DNA of 11,399 bases from Acidobacteriota bacterium (GCA_021781255.1 JAJXXG010000597.1:1-11399); one strand, 5' to 3'; counted from the stretch's first letter, positions 1-7,513 are shown. The notes: a model not told the origin generated them from the sequence alone. Translations and numbers: made by a program.

Positions 1-462
1 ATGCTCGACTGGGTCGGGCTGCAGGCGGACATGCATGAGCGCGCGTGGATCTTCAAGTCCGTCGTGGGCCTCACCAACGGCCTGCGCGAGGCTCACATTA
101 CCCTTTACAGCCTTGAGCCTTTCGAGCTCGGCAGGGTCGATCCCTTCTTTTACGAGGACTACCTGAAGGGCATCGCGAAGGTGGATCAGGCCGATTATCC
201 CGACCTCTCCCTGCAGGTGCTGGCCGCGCACACGGGCGGACTGGTGCTTGTAACCGGCAATGGCATCGCCGACGAAATCAGTGCCGCCGTCCGCGACGCA
301 GACTCCTACTATGAACTCACATTCGACGCCGGCCCCGGCACACAACCCGACGCCTACCACGCATTGGCCGTGAAGATCGACAAGGCCGGCCTCACCGCCC
401 GCACCACAACCGGCTACTACGCTGATACGCACCCACCGGCAAACAAACCCAAAGGCCTATAG
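1..462 (+). CDS. VWFA-related acidobacterial protein, C-terminal part (5' truncated by window edge)
   Basis: The visible 153 residues match the C-terminal half of the VWFA-related family common in Acidobacteria (TIGR03436 type). A segment predicting strand and helix (ITLYSLEP) is followed by the typical block in which a 'TGG' turn (AAHTGGLVLV) precedes a helix. After that comes the family's closing beta region, with YYELTFD, a PDAYHALAVKID segment and a final TGYYA. The N-terminal signal peptide and the first half of the VWA fold, including the DxSxS site, are absent, so the gene almost certainly begins before the window and the ATG at position 1 is probably internal. Members are usually about 300 residues and secreted. 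Their exact role is unknown; adhesion or envelope protein interaction is often assumed. The stop codon lies one base from the stop of the convergent gene at 464-760. Confidence 0.75.
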   Translation: MLDWVGLQADMHERAWIFKSVVGLTNGLREAHITLYSLEPFELGRVDPFFYEDYLKGIAKVDQADYPDLSLQVLAAHTGGLVLVTGNGIADEISAAVRDADSYYELTFDAGPGTQPDAYHALAVKIDKAGLTARTTTGYYADTHPPANKPKGL

Positions 463-463
463 C

Positions 464-760
464 TCACACCGTGTAGGCGCCGATGCGGTTTTCGCGGCTG
501 GTCAGCTCGTCGCACGAGCGGTCCACCGCCTCGTAAGCCGCATCGTGGTCCTTCCGAAAGGCGCGGAAGGCATCCTCGCTGGCCCAGCGATCGATGGTCA
601 GGTAAGCGCCGGGCACATACGCGTCGCGCAGCAGCTCCGTGCCAAGATAGTCGGGCGAGGTGCGAAAGAGCCGCGCCCACGCGCCATCCGGCCCATAGGC
701 AGCTTCAAAGGCGGCAACCTTTTCCTCTGCTATTTCAAACTGCCATACGACGACAAACAT
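464..760 (-). CDS. ABM-fold (antibiotic biosynthesis monooxygenase-like) small protein
   Basis: This 98-residue protein has the size and pattern of a dimeric alpha+beta barrel of the ABM/YgiN type. It opens with a beta strand (MFVVVWQFEI), followed by a helix (EEKVAAFEAAYG), a strand carrying LLRD, a strand YLTIDRW and an amphipathic helix (SEDAFRAFRKDHDAAYEAV). The order 'strand-RW-x-s-x-x-A-F-x-x-F' is characteristic of ABM domains. Such proteins act in the cytoplasm as small monooxygenases, haem-degrading enzymes or ligand-binding proteins; the substrate here cannot be told. I chose the ATG at 760 because the first strand of the fold starts there. An in-frame ATG at 781 would add seven residues, and one at 829 would add 23 residues with no resemblance to the fold. 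The ribosome site is weak (a GGGG run a few bases upstream). The gene is convergent with the VWFA-related gene and divergent from the DUF1593 gene. Confidence 0.75.
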   Translation of the reverse strand: MFVVVWQFEIAEEKVAAFEAAYGPDGAWARLFRTSPDYLGTELLRDAYVPGAYLTIDRWASEDAFRAFRKDHDAAYEAVDRSCDELTSRENRIGAYTV

Positions 761-894
761 GCGCGGCCCCGATCTTGTCATTATGGTAGCGCAGCAGATG
801 CACAAGCCGCCCCTCACGCAGACGTCCATCGTCCGGGAACGACTGAAATCCTTCCCGAAAACGATTGAATGTTCAGACGGCCGCGGGTGTCATT

Positions 895-916
895 GATGTG
901 CATAAATATGTGCATC
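895..916. promoter_or_regulatory. Operator-like dyad / direct repeat (ATGTGCAT x2)
   Basis: The octamer ATGTGCAT occurs at 896-903 and again at 908-915, a 12-nt period with AAAT between. Read as an inverted repeat, the flanks GATGTGCAT and ATGTGCATC pair at 7 of 9 positions, and the other two would be G.T in RNA. The site sits in the divergent region, just upstream of a -35 candidate at 929, as expected for a regulator site. No cognate regulator gene is visible, so the role is inferred. Confidence 0.35.
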
Positions 917-928
917 GGTGGACAGAGG

Positions 929-957
929 TTGACTGCGCGCCGCCGCCACTCTACCGT
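929..957 (+). promoter_or_regulatory. Candidate sigma70-type promoter for the DUF1593 gene
   Basis: TTGACT (929-934) is followed after 17 bases by TACCGT (952-957). The -35 box matches consensus at 5 of 6 positions and the spacing is ideal, but the -10 box is poor. It would give a 5' leader of roughly 75-80 nt to the start at 1042. It is the best promoter-like pair I see in this gap. Confidence 0.35.
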
Positions 958-1041
958 TGCCACTTGGGCTGGACGCGCTGCGCCGGCAGGATCCTGCGTT
1001 TGAGAACGCCGCATCAAGCGTGCGCCGCCCGGGAGGAGAAA

Positions 1042-2592
1042 ATGACGCGACTTTGGCCAAATTGGCGTGCAGGCAATGCCCGCCGGGCAGCACTCGGATT
1101 TATGCTGGGCAGCACCCTGGCATGCGCGCAGACGGGCCAACCCCCTACGCCGCCCGTGGACACCTTCACCGGCCATCCGCGCGTCGCCATACTCAGCGAC
1201 ATCGGCAACGAGCCCGACGACCAGATGTCCTTCGTGCGCCTGCTGCTCTACTCCAACGAACTGGACCTCGAAGCCCTGGTCGCCTCCACCTCCACATGGC
1301 AGAAAGCCGCCACGCATCCTGAGACGATGCACGCGCTCATCCAGGCCTACGGGCAGGTGCGCGGCAACCTGCTCTTGAACGCCAAGGGCTGGCCTCAAGC
1401 TGACGATCTGGACGCGCGTGTGTTCTCCGGTCAGCCCGCCTACGGACTGGATGCAACCGGCGCAGGCAAAAGCTCTGCCGGCTCAAAGGCCCTTGCAGCG
1501 GCCATCGAGCGCAACGACCCGCGGCCCTTGTGGATTTGCCTGTGGGGCGGCGCCAACACGCTTGCGCAGGCGCTGATCGACCTGCGGGCAAAGCACACGC
1601 CGGAGGAGATGCAGAGCCTTGTCGCCCGTCTGCGCGTCGACTCCATCTCAGACCAGGATGACGCGGGCCCGTGGATTCGCCGCGAGTTCCCGGAGCTGTT
1701 CTACATCGTCAAGCCCTCGTCGCCAGACAGCGGGGGATACTACTACGCCACATGGACGGGCATCAGCGGCGACATCTACTACCGCAACGGCTGGGGCGCG
1801 GACACGAGCCTGGTGACGAATGAGTGGCTGGACAGGAACATCCGCGCCAAAGGCCCGCTCGGCAAGATGTATCCGCGCTTCATGTTCATCATGGAAGGCG
1901 ACACGCCCTCGTTTCTCGGCCTGATTGATAACGGCCTGAATGCCTATCGCCGGCCCGATTGGGGTGGCTGGGGCGGCCGTTATGTCTATCGCCAGCCCTA
2001 CGGCGAAACGCACCCCATCTGGACCCAGGGCGGCGACATGTTCTCGCGCATCACCTCGCAGGACACAGTGACCGGCATCGATGGTCAGGAGCGCACTTCA
2101 GACCAGGCCACCATCTGGCGCTGGCGCGAGGCCTACCAGAACGACTTTGCCGCGCGCATGGACTGGACGGTGAAGGATTTTGCCCACGCCAATCACAACC
2201 CTGTCGTCGTTGTAAACGGGCAGGCGGGAACCGCGCCCGTCGACCTGGACGCAGGCCCCAGCCAGACCGTCACTCTGAGCGCGGCAGGAACCCGCGACCC
2301 CGACGGGCAGACGCTCCATTACAAGTGGTTTGTCTATCCAGAGGCAGGCGTCACCGGCATGCGCGCCGCGGATGTGACCGTTTCCGGCGGAGACAGCCAG
2401 CAGGCTACGGCGACAGTGAAATCGCCCTGCCGCGCCATGTGGATTAACACCATGAGGCCCTGCCGCGGAGGCGGCGTGGCGCACATCATCCTGGCCGTCA
2501 CGGACGATGGCTCGCCGCGCTTGACCTCCTACCGCAGGATTATCCTCCACATCCACGGATTGCAGCAGCCGCAGCGCGGCCCGCGCAACTGA
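1042..2592 (+). CDS. Secreted DUF1593 / Sde182-type protein (nucleoside hydrolase-like domain plus C-terminal Ig-like domain)
   Basis: The 516-residue product starts at an ATG with a strong ribosome site (GGGAGGAG, 1031-1038). The frame stays open upstream to 865, but that part lacks an export signal and overlaps the control region. Residues 1-29 form a Sec signal peptide (basic stretch with RR at 14-15, hydrophobic core, LACA before Q30). The mature part opens with RVAILSDIGNEPDDQ, where D53, E57, D59 and D60 resemble the Asp-rich Ca-binding loop of nucleoside hydrolases; this is the hallmark of PF07632. The segments WICLWGGANTLAQAL and ISDQDDAGPWIR are also typical. From about residue 385 a beta-sandwich-like region follows (VDLDAGPSQTVTLSAAGT, DPDG, YKWFVYPEAG), as in the Sde182 C-terminal domain, reported in Saccharophagus as cellulose binding. 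Enzymatic activity of the family is not established; a role in extracytoplasmic polysaccharide use is likely. Transcription is probably monocistronic. Confidence 0.85.
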   Translation: MTRLWPNWRAGNARRAALGFMLGSTLACAQTGQPPTPPVDTFTGHPRVAILSDIGNEPDDQMSFVRLLLYSNELDLEALVASTSTWQKAATHPETMHALIQAYGQVRGNLLLNAKGWPQADDLDARVFSGQPAYGLDATGAGKSSAGSKALAAAIERNDPRPLWICLWGGANTLAQALIDLRAKHTPEEMQSLVARLRVDSISDQDDAGPWIRREFPELFYIVKPSSPDSGGYYYATWTGISGDIYYRNGWGADTSLVTNEWLDRNIRAKGPLGKMYPRFMFIMEGDTPSFLGLIDNGLNAYRRPDWGGWGGRYVYRQPYGETHPIWTQGGDMFSRITSQDTVTGIDGQERTSDQATIWRWREAYQNDFAARMDWTVKDFAHANHNPVVVVNGQAGTAPVDLDAGPSQTVTLSAAGTRDPDGQTLHYKWFVYPEAGVTGMRAADVTVSGGDSQQATATVKSPCRAMWINTMRPCRGGGVAHIILAVTDDGSPRLTSYRRIILHIHGLQQPQRGPRN

Positions 2593-2912
2593 AACCCGCA
2601 ACAAACCAGCACGCACGAACAAGATGCAATGAAGCAAAGGAGAGTTGGGGCAGCGGATGAATCCAATGCAGTAGGAAGAACATGCCCCTGCAACTGCGGG
2701 CGAGCCGAGGTGCAATGCCATCTCCTGGCAGTGCTGCCGACCGCCGCACCGCGGAAAGCCTGATCAACGCGAGCGCCTGAGCCCCGGCACGCCTCAGCCG
2801 GTCGCGATTACCTTTTCCCGGAATTGCCGTCTCATGGAACAGTTTTGGCGTTGTTTTTCAGGCCCCGGCCGGCATCGCACGTCGGCTCAGAAGGCTGCGC
2901 AGGGAGGAACTG
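2593..2912. other. Intergenic gap between DUF1593 and VWFA-related genes
   Basis: This 320-nt gap shows no convincing gene on either strand. It contains two short overlapping and mutually exclusive hairpins. TGCCA/TGGCA lies at 2716-2720 and 2726-2730, and GGCAG/CTGCC at 2727-2731 and 2734-2738. A weak CTGAG/CTCAG pair occurs at 2777-2781 and 2793-2797. None is followed by a T-run, so no terminator is called. I see no good -35/-10 pair. The last bases hold a GGGAGGA ribosome site for the gene at 2913. Confidence 0.5.
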
Positions 2913-3956
2913 ATGTTTTCCCCTCTGTTGTTGACGATCGCGGCAGTCACCCTCGGCACCCCTCCTCCACCATCGCAGGCAGCGCCCAGTCCCGCACCAG
3001 CCACTCAGGAATCTCAAGCCCCGCCCGAATCAAGCGCGCAGACACCCGAAGACACGCCATACAAGTTCACCGTGGATGCCACGCTGGTGAACGTCAACGT
3101 GATGGTCACCGATGAGGACGGCACCGTACTGAGCGGGCTCAAGAAGGGAAACTTCCGCGTCCTGGACAACGGCGCGCCGCAGGAGATCATCGACTTCTCC
3201 CCGACCACAGCGCCCATCACCATCGTCATGCTGATGGAGTACAGCTCTGCATCCTACGACTACTTTGCCTACAGGGCCGCCGCGTGGTCCTCCCGCTTCC
3301 TGGACCATCTTGAACCCAGGGACTGGGTCGCGCTCGTCACATACGACATTCAGTCCAAGGTTCGCGTCGACTTTACGCACGAGCGCTACAAGGTCCGGGA
3401 CGAGCTTTCTTCGCTTGGCTTTCCTGGATTCTCTGAATCCAACCTCTTTGATGCCCTCATCGACACGCTCGACAAACTCGACAATGTCAAGGGTAGAACG
3501 TCCATTCTGCTCATGACAACCGGCTCCAACAGCTTCAGCGCGGCCACTCTCGACGATGTTCTTAAGCGCCTGCGCCAAAGCGATGTGACAATCTTCAGCG
3601 TCAACTTGGCTGAGCAGGAGCAAGTGCGCTACGGCAACGCCAACATTTCATACTTGCAGGCGAAATCGGCGCTCACTGCGTTCTCTCAGCGAACCGGAGG
3701 CATTGCCTATTTCCCCCGCTTTGATGCCGAATTGCCCGACATCTTTCGCAGTGTGGCCGCCTACCTGCGCAGCGAATACACGCTGACCTTCCGCCCCCCG
3801 CTCGCAACCAGAGACGGCCGCTTTCACCGGCTCAAGGTCGAAATTGTGGGGCCCGATGGCAAGCCATTGAAAGTGACCAATGAAGAAGGAAAGCGGCGCA
3901 AAATCGAGGTGTATACCCGCGAGGGTTACACGGCGCCCAGGGCCATGACGCCATGA
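2913..3956 (+). CDS. Secreted VWFA-related acidobacterial protein with degenerate MIDAS
   Basis: The product has 347 residues, the usual size for the TIGR03436-type family. It starts with ATG after GGGAGGA and has a short Sec signal (MFSPLLLTIAAVTLG, then SQA|A near residue 23) followed by a Pro/Ala-rich linker. Family landmarks follow in order: FTVDATLVNVNVMVTDEDG, FRVLDNGAPQEI, a VWA core (DWVALVTYDIQSKVRVDFT; NLFDALIDTLDKLDN; RTSILLMTTGSNSF), then RTGGIAYFPR and a C-terminal SEYTLTFRPP with the closing GYTAP. The metal-binding DxSxS motif is replaced by E109-Y-S-S-A around residues 109-113. The usual 'SDGxD' loop reads T202-T-G-S-N206, so the site probably does not bind Mg as classical VWA domains do. 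The function is unknown; I infer an envelope or extracellular protein-interaction role. It lies 67 nt before the M48 protease and may be co-transcribed with it. Confidence 0.85.
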   Translation: MFSPLLLTIAAVTLGTPPPPSQAAPSPAPATQESQAPPESSAQTPEDTPYKFTVDATLVNVNVMVTDEDGTVLSGLKKGNFRVLDNGAPQEIIDFSPTTAPITIVMLMEYSSASYDYFAYRAAAWSSRFLDHLEPRDWVALVTYDIQSKVRVDFTHERYKVRDELSSLGFPGFSESNLFDALIDTLDKLDNVKGRTSILLMTTGSNSFSAATLDDVLKRLRQSDVTIFSVNLAEQEQVRYGNANISYLQAKSALTAFSQRTGGIAYFPRFDAELPDIFRSVAAYLRSEYTLTFRPPLATRDGRFHRLKVEIVGPDGKPLKVTNEEGKRRKIEVYTREGYTAPRAMTP

Positions 3957-3989
3957 AATCAAGAAGTGCGCTCTGATCTTTTGCAGTCA

Positions 3990-4007
3990 GTGGCCGCTGC
4001 AGGCCAC
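3990..4007 (+). other. Small hairpin in front of the M48 ribosome site
   Basis: GTGGCC (3990-3995) and GGCCAC (4002-4007) form a perfect 6-bp stem with a 6-nt loop. It ends three bases before the GGGGG-containing ribosome site of the gene at 4024. An alternative stem TGCAG/CTGCA (3982-3986 / 3997-4001) would compete with it. No T-run follows, so it is unlikely to be an intrinsic terminator. It could tune translation of the downstream GTG start or be chance. Confidence 0.3.
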
Positions 4008-4023
4008 GGAAAGGGGGCTTCCC

Positions 4024-5499
4024 GTGAAGGAGTTCTTCCGCCAGTGCGTTGCAACTGGACTCAGCATTTTGCTGGTCGTCCTGCCCTGGTATCCCACCAG
4101 AGCTGAGTCCCAGGCGACTCCAACCGCAGAGCCTGCGCAGTCAACGCTCCACCAGAATCTGCAAAAGCCCTATGAGGAGCTGTTCCAGTTGGCGCCTTCC
4201 CTCAACTTCGGCGCTTCTGATGTCGAGCAGGAGCGCCAGGCCCTGAAGCGTGCCGAAGACTCCTGCCGCAGCCGCTTCAAGGAGCATGGAAAGACCTACA
4301 GCAGGCAACTGGACGCCGCCCGCAAGGAGCTGAAGGCAAGCGGCGCCAAGCTGGCAGACGAGCTACGCCGCGCGCTGCACTGCAGAATCCAGAACCTTGA
4401 AATGCTCCGCAGTGAAACGGAAGTGCTCTCCGGGCATGCGATTCCCACCGCGTATGACAACCTGAGCGCCAAGCTTGACCTCATCCAGCAGTGGCCGGCG
4501 CAGCAGAAGCAGGCTGTTGCCGACCTTGAAAGCGGCGCCTACCAGAGTCGGCGCTGGGCTGACGTCAAGGACATTGGCTTCAGAGAAATCGCAGCAGGAC
4601 AGAAGGACGACATCAAGCGCGGCAAGGAAGCAGTCGATGAGTTGAAGCAGGTCGGCATGCTGCCTCCTGAGCTCGACAGCAAGCCGATTCAGGACTACGT
4701 GCGATCGGTGGCCGAGCGCGTCGCCCGGAACTCTGACCTGAAGGTTCCCCTCCGCGTCACCGTGCTGCAATCGCGTGAAGTCAACGCCTTCGCCCTTCCT
4801 GGCGGCTACGTCTACATCGAGCGCGGACTGCTGGAGGCTGCCGACGACGAGTCGCAGCTCGCCGGCGTCATCGCCCATGAGTTGGCGCACGACACGGCGC
4901 GGCACAGCGCAAAGATGATGAAGCGAGCCACCATCGCAGGCATCTTCTACCAGGCGGCGCAGGTGGCCGCCATCCTGCTCACCGGCGGCATTGCCGGCAT
5001 CGGCATGTACTACGCGCTGCAGTATGGCTTCTATGGGCTGGGCCTGGTCCTGGACCTCAAGCTGCTCGGCGTCTCGCGCGACTATGAACTCGAAGCAGAC
5101 CAGCTCGGCGTTCAGTACGCATGGAAGGCCGGCTATGATACGAGCGGATTCATCCGCTTCTTCGACAAAATGGCCTCCAAACAGGGCTACGTGAATGGCG
5201 TCAGCTGGTTCCGCACGCACCCGCCGTTCTACGAAAGAATGGTGCAGACACAGCGCGAAATCATGTTCATGCCCAAACAGTCCGAGCGCATCGTGCAAAC
5301 CTCGGAGTTCCTCAAGATGAAGGAGGAGCTGGCTCCCATCGCGGCCAAGGCGGAGAAAGAGGAGGTCGGCAAGCCAAGCCTGCTCATGACCAGAGAAGAG
5401 GGCTGCAAGCCGCCGCCCAAGCTCGAATACACGCCCGGGCAGCCCATTGAAGAACTCTGCGCAAGGCCGCTCTACGACCTGAGCGAACAGAGCAAGTGA
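4024..5499 (+). CDS. Secreted M48 family zinc metalloprotease with N-terminal helical domain
   Basis: The 491-residue product starts at GTG, six bases after a GGGGG ribosome site. Residues 1-27 are a Sec signal peptide (hydrophobic GLSILLVVLPW, TRA|ES cleavage). Residues about 66-200 are highly charged and probably helical or coiled coil (EQERQALKRAED, DAARKELKASGAKLADELRR). The peptidase domain follows. The zinc motif H285-E-L-A-H289 sits in GVIAHELAHDTARH, and the third ligand is probably E355 in the family's ExxxD motif (E355-L-E-A-D359). Between them, residues 302-343 are strongly hydrophobic and may insert into or pack on a membrane. FALPGGYVYIERGLL and WFRTHPPFYERM are typical M48 landmarks. 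The length is close to E. coli BepA, but no TPR repeats are seen, and the extra mass is N-terminal. The likely role is envelope protein quality control or processing. It may be co-transcribed with the VWFA-related gene upstream. Confidence 0.9.
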   Translation: MKEFFRQCVATGLSILLVVLPWYPTRAESQATPTAEPAQSTLHQNLQKPYEELFQLAPSLNFGASDVEQERQALKRAEDSCRSRFKEHGKTYSRQLDAARKELKASGAKLADELRRALHCRIQNLEMLRSETEVLSGHAIPTAYDNLSAKLDLIQQWPAQQKQAVADLESGAYQSRRWADVKDIGFREIAAGQKDDIKRGKEAVDELKQVGMLPPELDSKPIQDYVRSVAERVARNSDLKVPLRVTVLQSREVNAFALPGGYVYIERGLLEAADDESQLAGVIAHELAHDTARHSAKMMKRATIAGIFYQAAQVAAILLTGGIAGIGMYYALQYGFYGLGLVLDLKLLGVSRDYELEADQLGVQYAWKAGYDTSGFIRFFDKMASKQGYVNGVSWFRTHPPFYERMVQTQREIMFMPKQSERIVQTSEFLKMKEELAPIAAKAEKEEVGKPSLLMTREEGCKPPPKLEYTPGQPIEELCARPLYDLSEQSK

Positions 5500-5505
5500 G
5501 CCGTC

Positions 5506-5540
5506 AAGGCAGGCGCGCCCGGCAAGGACGCGCCTGCCTT
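5506..5540. terminator. Strong GC-rich hairpin after the M48 gene
   Basis: A perfect 12-bp inverted repeat, AAGGCAGGCGCG (5506-5517) and CGCGCCTGCCTT (5529-5540), encloses an 11-nt loop and begins seven bases after the M48 stop. It has no clear T-run on either side, so it may act as a non-canonical or processed 3' end. It lies in a convergent gap and could serve both strands, although the antiporter stop is about 118 nt away. Confidence 0.6.
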
Positions 5541-5657
5541 CGCATGCCGTACGCTCTCCAAACTACAGTTGAGTCGAAAGGTGATAACGCGGCTTTTTCC
5601 TGGGTGAAGATCCGCTCAGCCATTGCGGCCACGGTCCGCGTCGATTTGCCGGATGCA

Positions 5658-7433
5658 TCAAGCCGCGGGCTTCGAGTTGTTGCGATCCTGAATCTGCCTT
5701 CCCTGCCGCAATTCGTGGCGCAGTTCATGCCGCTTTTCATGAATCGACTCAGTTGCGGATTCGGCGGCAACGCCCATCCCCAAAAGGGCCGCCTCTGAAA
5801 GTTGCAGGCTTGCTTCAATCGTTTCCTGCACCACCTCGCTCGCTCCGATTGCATACAGGCGTCTTGCATGCTCGGCATCCCGCGCGCGCGACACAATCAG
5901 CACGTCGGAACGCACCGCGCGCACCTGCCTCACAATGTCGTCGATCTTGTCGCGAGCATTGATTGTGATAATCACGCCCGTCGCATTCTCCAGCCCGCAC
6001 GCCTTCAGGAACTCCGGGTTGGCAGTGTCGCCATAGTAAACGTCGTGGCCTTCGCGGCGATGCTGCGCCACCGTGCGAACGTCGAGGTCGGTTGCAATCG
6101 ATGGAATTCCGTGGCGGCGCAGCAGTGCGTAGACCACCTTGCCCACGCGCCCGTAGCCAACCACAATGGCATGCTTTGCTCCGCCCGGCGGCTGCGCAGC
6201 CAATGCGGGATCGACGGCCTCGCCCGCCTCAAACACCGGAGCCAGCCGCCGCGCCACCAGCGAGAGCAGCGGCGTCAGCGCCATGGTGATCGACGTGCCC
6301 GCAAGCACAAAGCCTGACACCCGCGCGTCGATCAGCCCCAGCCCGCCCGCCATCCCGATGCAGACAAAGGCAAACTCTCCGCCCGGACCCAGCAGCAGAC
6401 CCGTCTCAATCGCCGTCGCCCATGGCAGGCGGAACAGTCTGGCGGAGCCGCCCACAATCAGCGCCTTCACTGTAATCAAGCCAATAACAAAGGCGCCAAG
6501 CCACACCGGTTCGCGCGTCAATTCGCGGAAGTCGATGTTCATGCCCATGGTGAAAAAGAAGATGCCCAGCAGCAGGCTCTTGAACGGCTCGACAATCACC
6601 TGAATCGCCTTGCTGTACTCCGTCTCCGCCAGCAGCAGGCCCGCCACAAAGGCCCCAAGGGCCATGGATAGCCCGGCCTGGTTTGCCGCAACGCCCGCTC
6701 CGACAATCACGAACAAAACCGCGGCAATGAAGACCTCTCTGGAGTGAGCGTTTGCCACCAGCCGAAACAGCGGCCGCAGCAGCGCCCGGCCAAGCGCCGC
6801 AATCAGGACAAGCGCAATGGCAGCCTCCAGAATGGCTATCAGCAGGCTCGTCAAAAGTGATTCCCGCGATCCGCTCCCGACAATCGCGATAAACATCAGG
6901 ATCGGTATGACCGTCAGGTCCTGGGCCAGCAGCACGGCGAAACTCGTCCGGCCCACACCCGTGGACAGCCGCTCCTGGACTGACAGCGTCTCCAGCACGA
7001 TCGCCGTCGAAGAGAGCGAAAGGCTCGCGCCAAGAATGATCGCCGTCGAGGGCTTTTGACCCGCCAGCAGCGCAGCCGTCGTAATCACCACCGTGGTCAC
7101 GATGAACTGCAGGCCGCCCAGGCCGATCACATAACGCCTCAGCGACATCAGGCGCTGGAAAGACATCTCCAGGCCAATCAGAAAAAGAAGGAACACAATT
7201 CCCAGCTCGGCAATCCCGGCGATGCTCTTCGCATCTCCAATCGTGAACCAGTAGAGCGCCGGGAAGTAATGAATGAAGGAGCCCAGGCCAAGTGGGCCAA
7301 GCAGCGCGCCGGCAGCAAGATACCCAAGCACGGGATTCAGGCCCCAGCGGCGAAACACCGGCACCAGGATGCCCGCCGTTCCAAGCACGACAAGAGCATC
7401 GCTATAGACACCGATGTTGATCATCGCGATCAC
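5658..7433 (-). CDS. CPA2/Kef-type cation:proton antiporter with C-terminal RCK (TrkA-N) domain
   Basis: The 591-residue inner-membrane protein has about 12-13 hydrophobic segments in residues 10-395, followed by a cytoplasmic nucleotide-binding domain. Family landmarks are PVFRRWGLNPVLGYLAAG near the N-terminus, FLLFLIGLEM, SLSLSSTAIVLETL, and the acidic membrane residue D172 in FAVLLAQDLTVIP, which matches the KefB/KefC QD motif. The RCK domain carries the Rossmann signature G426-Y-G-R-V-G431, with D449 or D451 at the end of the second strand, consistent with NAD(H) or related ligand gating. No TrkA-C domain follows; the tail is charged with a repeated RHEL. It probably exchanges K+ or Na+ for protons in pH or ion homeostasis; the transported ion cannot be told. 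The start is ambiguous: GTG at 7433 lies three bases after GAGGG, while ATG at 7424 lies twelve bases after it. It is divergent from the fucosidase. Confidence 0.9.
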   Translation of the reverse strand: MIAMINIGVYSDALVVLGTAGILVPVFRRWGLNPVLGYLAAGALLGPLGLGSFIHYFPALYWFTIGDAKSIAGIAELGIVFLLFLIGLEMSFQRLMSLRRYVIGLGGLQFIVTTVVITTAALLAGQKPSTAIILGASLSLSSTAIVLETLSVQERLSTGVGRTSFAVLLAQDLTVIPILMFIAIVGSGSRESLLTSLLIAILEAAIALVLIAALGRALLRPLFRLVANAHSREVFIAAVLFVIVGAGVAANQAGLSMALGAFVAGLLLAETEYSKAIQVIVEPFKSLLLGIFFFTMGMNIDFRELTREPVWLGAFVIGLITVKALIVGGSARLFRLPWATAIETGLLLGPGGEFAFVCIGMAGGLGLIDARVSGFVLAGTSITMALTPLLSLVARRLAPVFEAGEAVDPALAAQPPGGAKHAIVVGYGRVGKVVYALLRRHGIPSIATDLDVRTVAQHRREGHDVYYGDTANPEFLKACGLENATGVIITINARDKIDDIVRQVRAVRSDVLIVSRARDAEHARRLYAIGASEVVQETIEASLQLSEAALLGMGVAAESATESIHEKRHELRHELRQGRQIQDRNNSKPAA

Positions 7434-7513
7434 CGTCCCTCTCTGTCGCGGCGCATTGCTGCATCAGGATCGGACGCCATGCTGCGTTGTCGAACACTCT
7501 ATCGCAACAGGCC

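Noticed and set aside
545..868. Plus-strand open frame opposite the ABM gene
   Set aside because: It overlaps the ABM-fold gene in antisense and has no recognisable features. The ABM translation follows a known fold pattern.
865..1041. In-frame 5' extension of the DUF1593 gene
   Set aside because: It lacks a ribosome site and covers the dyad and promoter candidate. The ATG at 1042 has a strong ribosome site and begins a proper signal peptide.
2098..2721. Minus-strand open frame (207 codons) over the end of the DUF1593 gene and the following gap
   Set aside because: Most of it is antisense to the conserved C-terminal domain. The translation resembles no family, and no ribosome site is evident.
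2777..2797. CTGAG/CTCAG inverted repeat as a terminator of the DUF1593 gene
   Set aside because: The stem is only 5 bp, lies nearly 200 nt after the stop, and has no T-run.
4363..5298. Long minus-strand open frame (311 codons) opposite the M48 gene
   Set aside because: It lies fully antisense to a gene with an intact HELAH site and signal peptide. The translation has no recognisable domain, and long antisense frames are expected in GC-rich DNA.
5802..6317. Plus-strand open frame (171 codons) opposite the antiporter RCK domain
   Set aside because: It is antisense to the Rossmann-fold coding region, and its His/Arg-rich composition is typical of a shadow frame.
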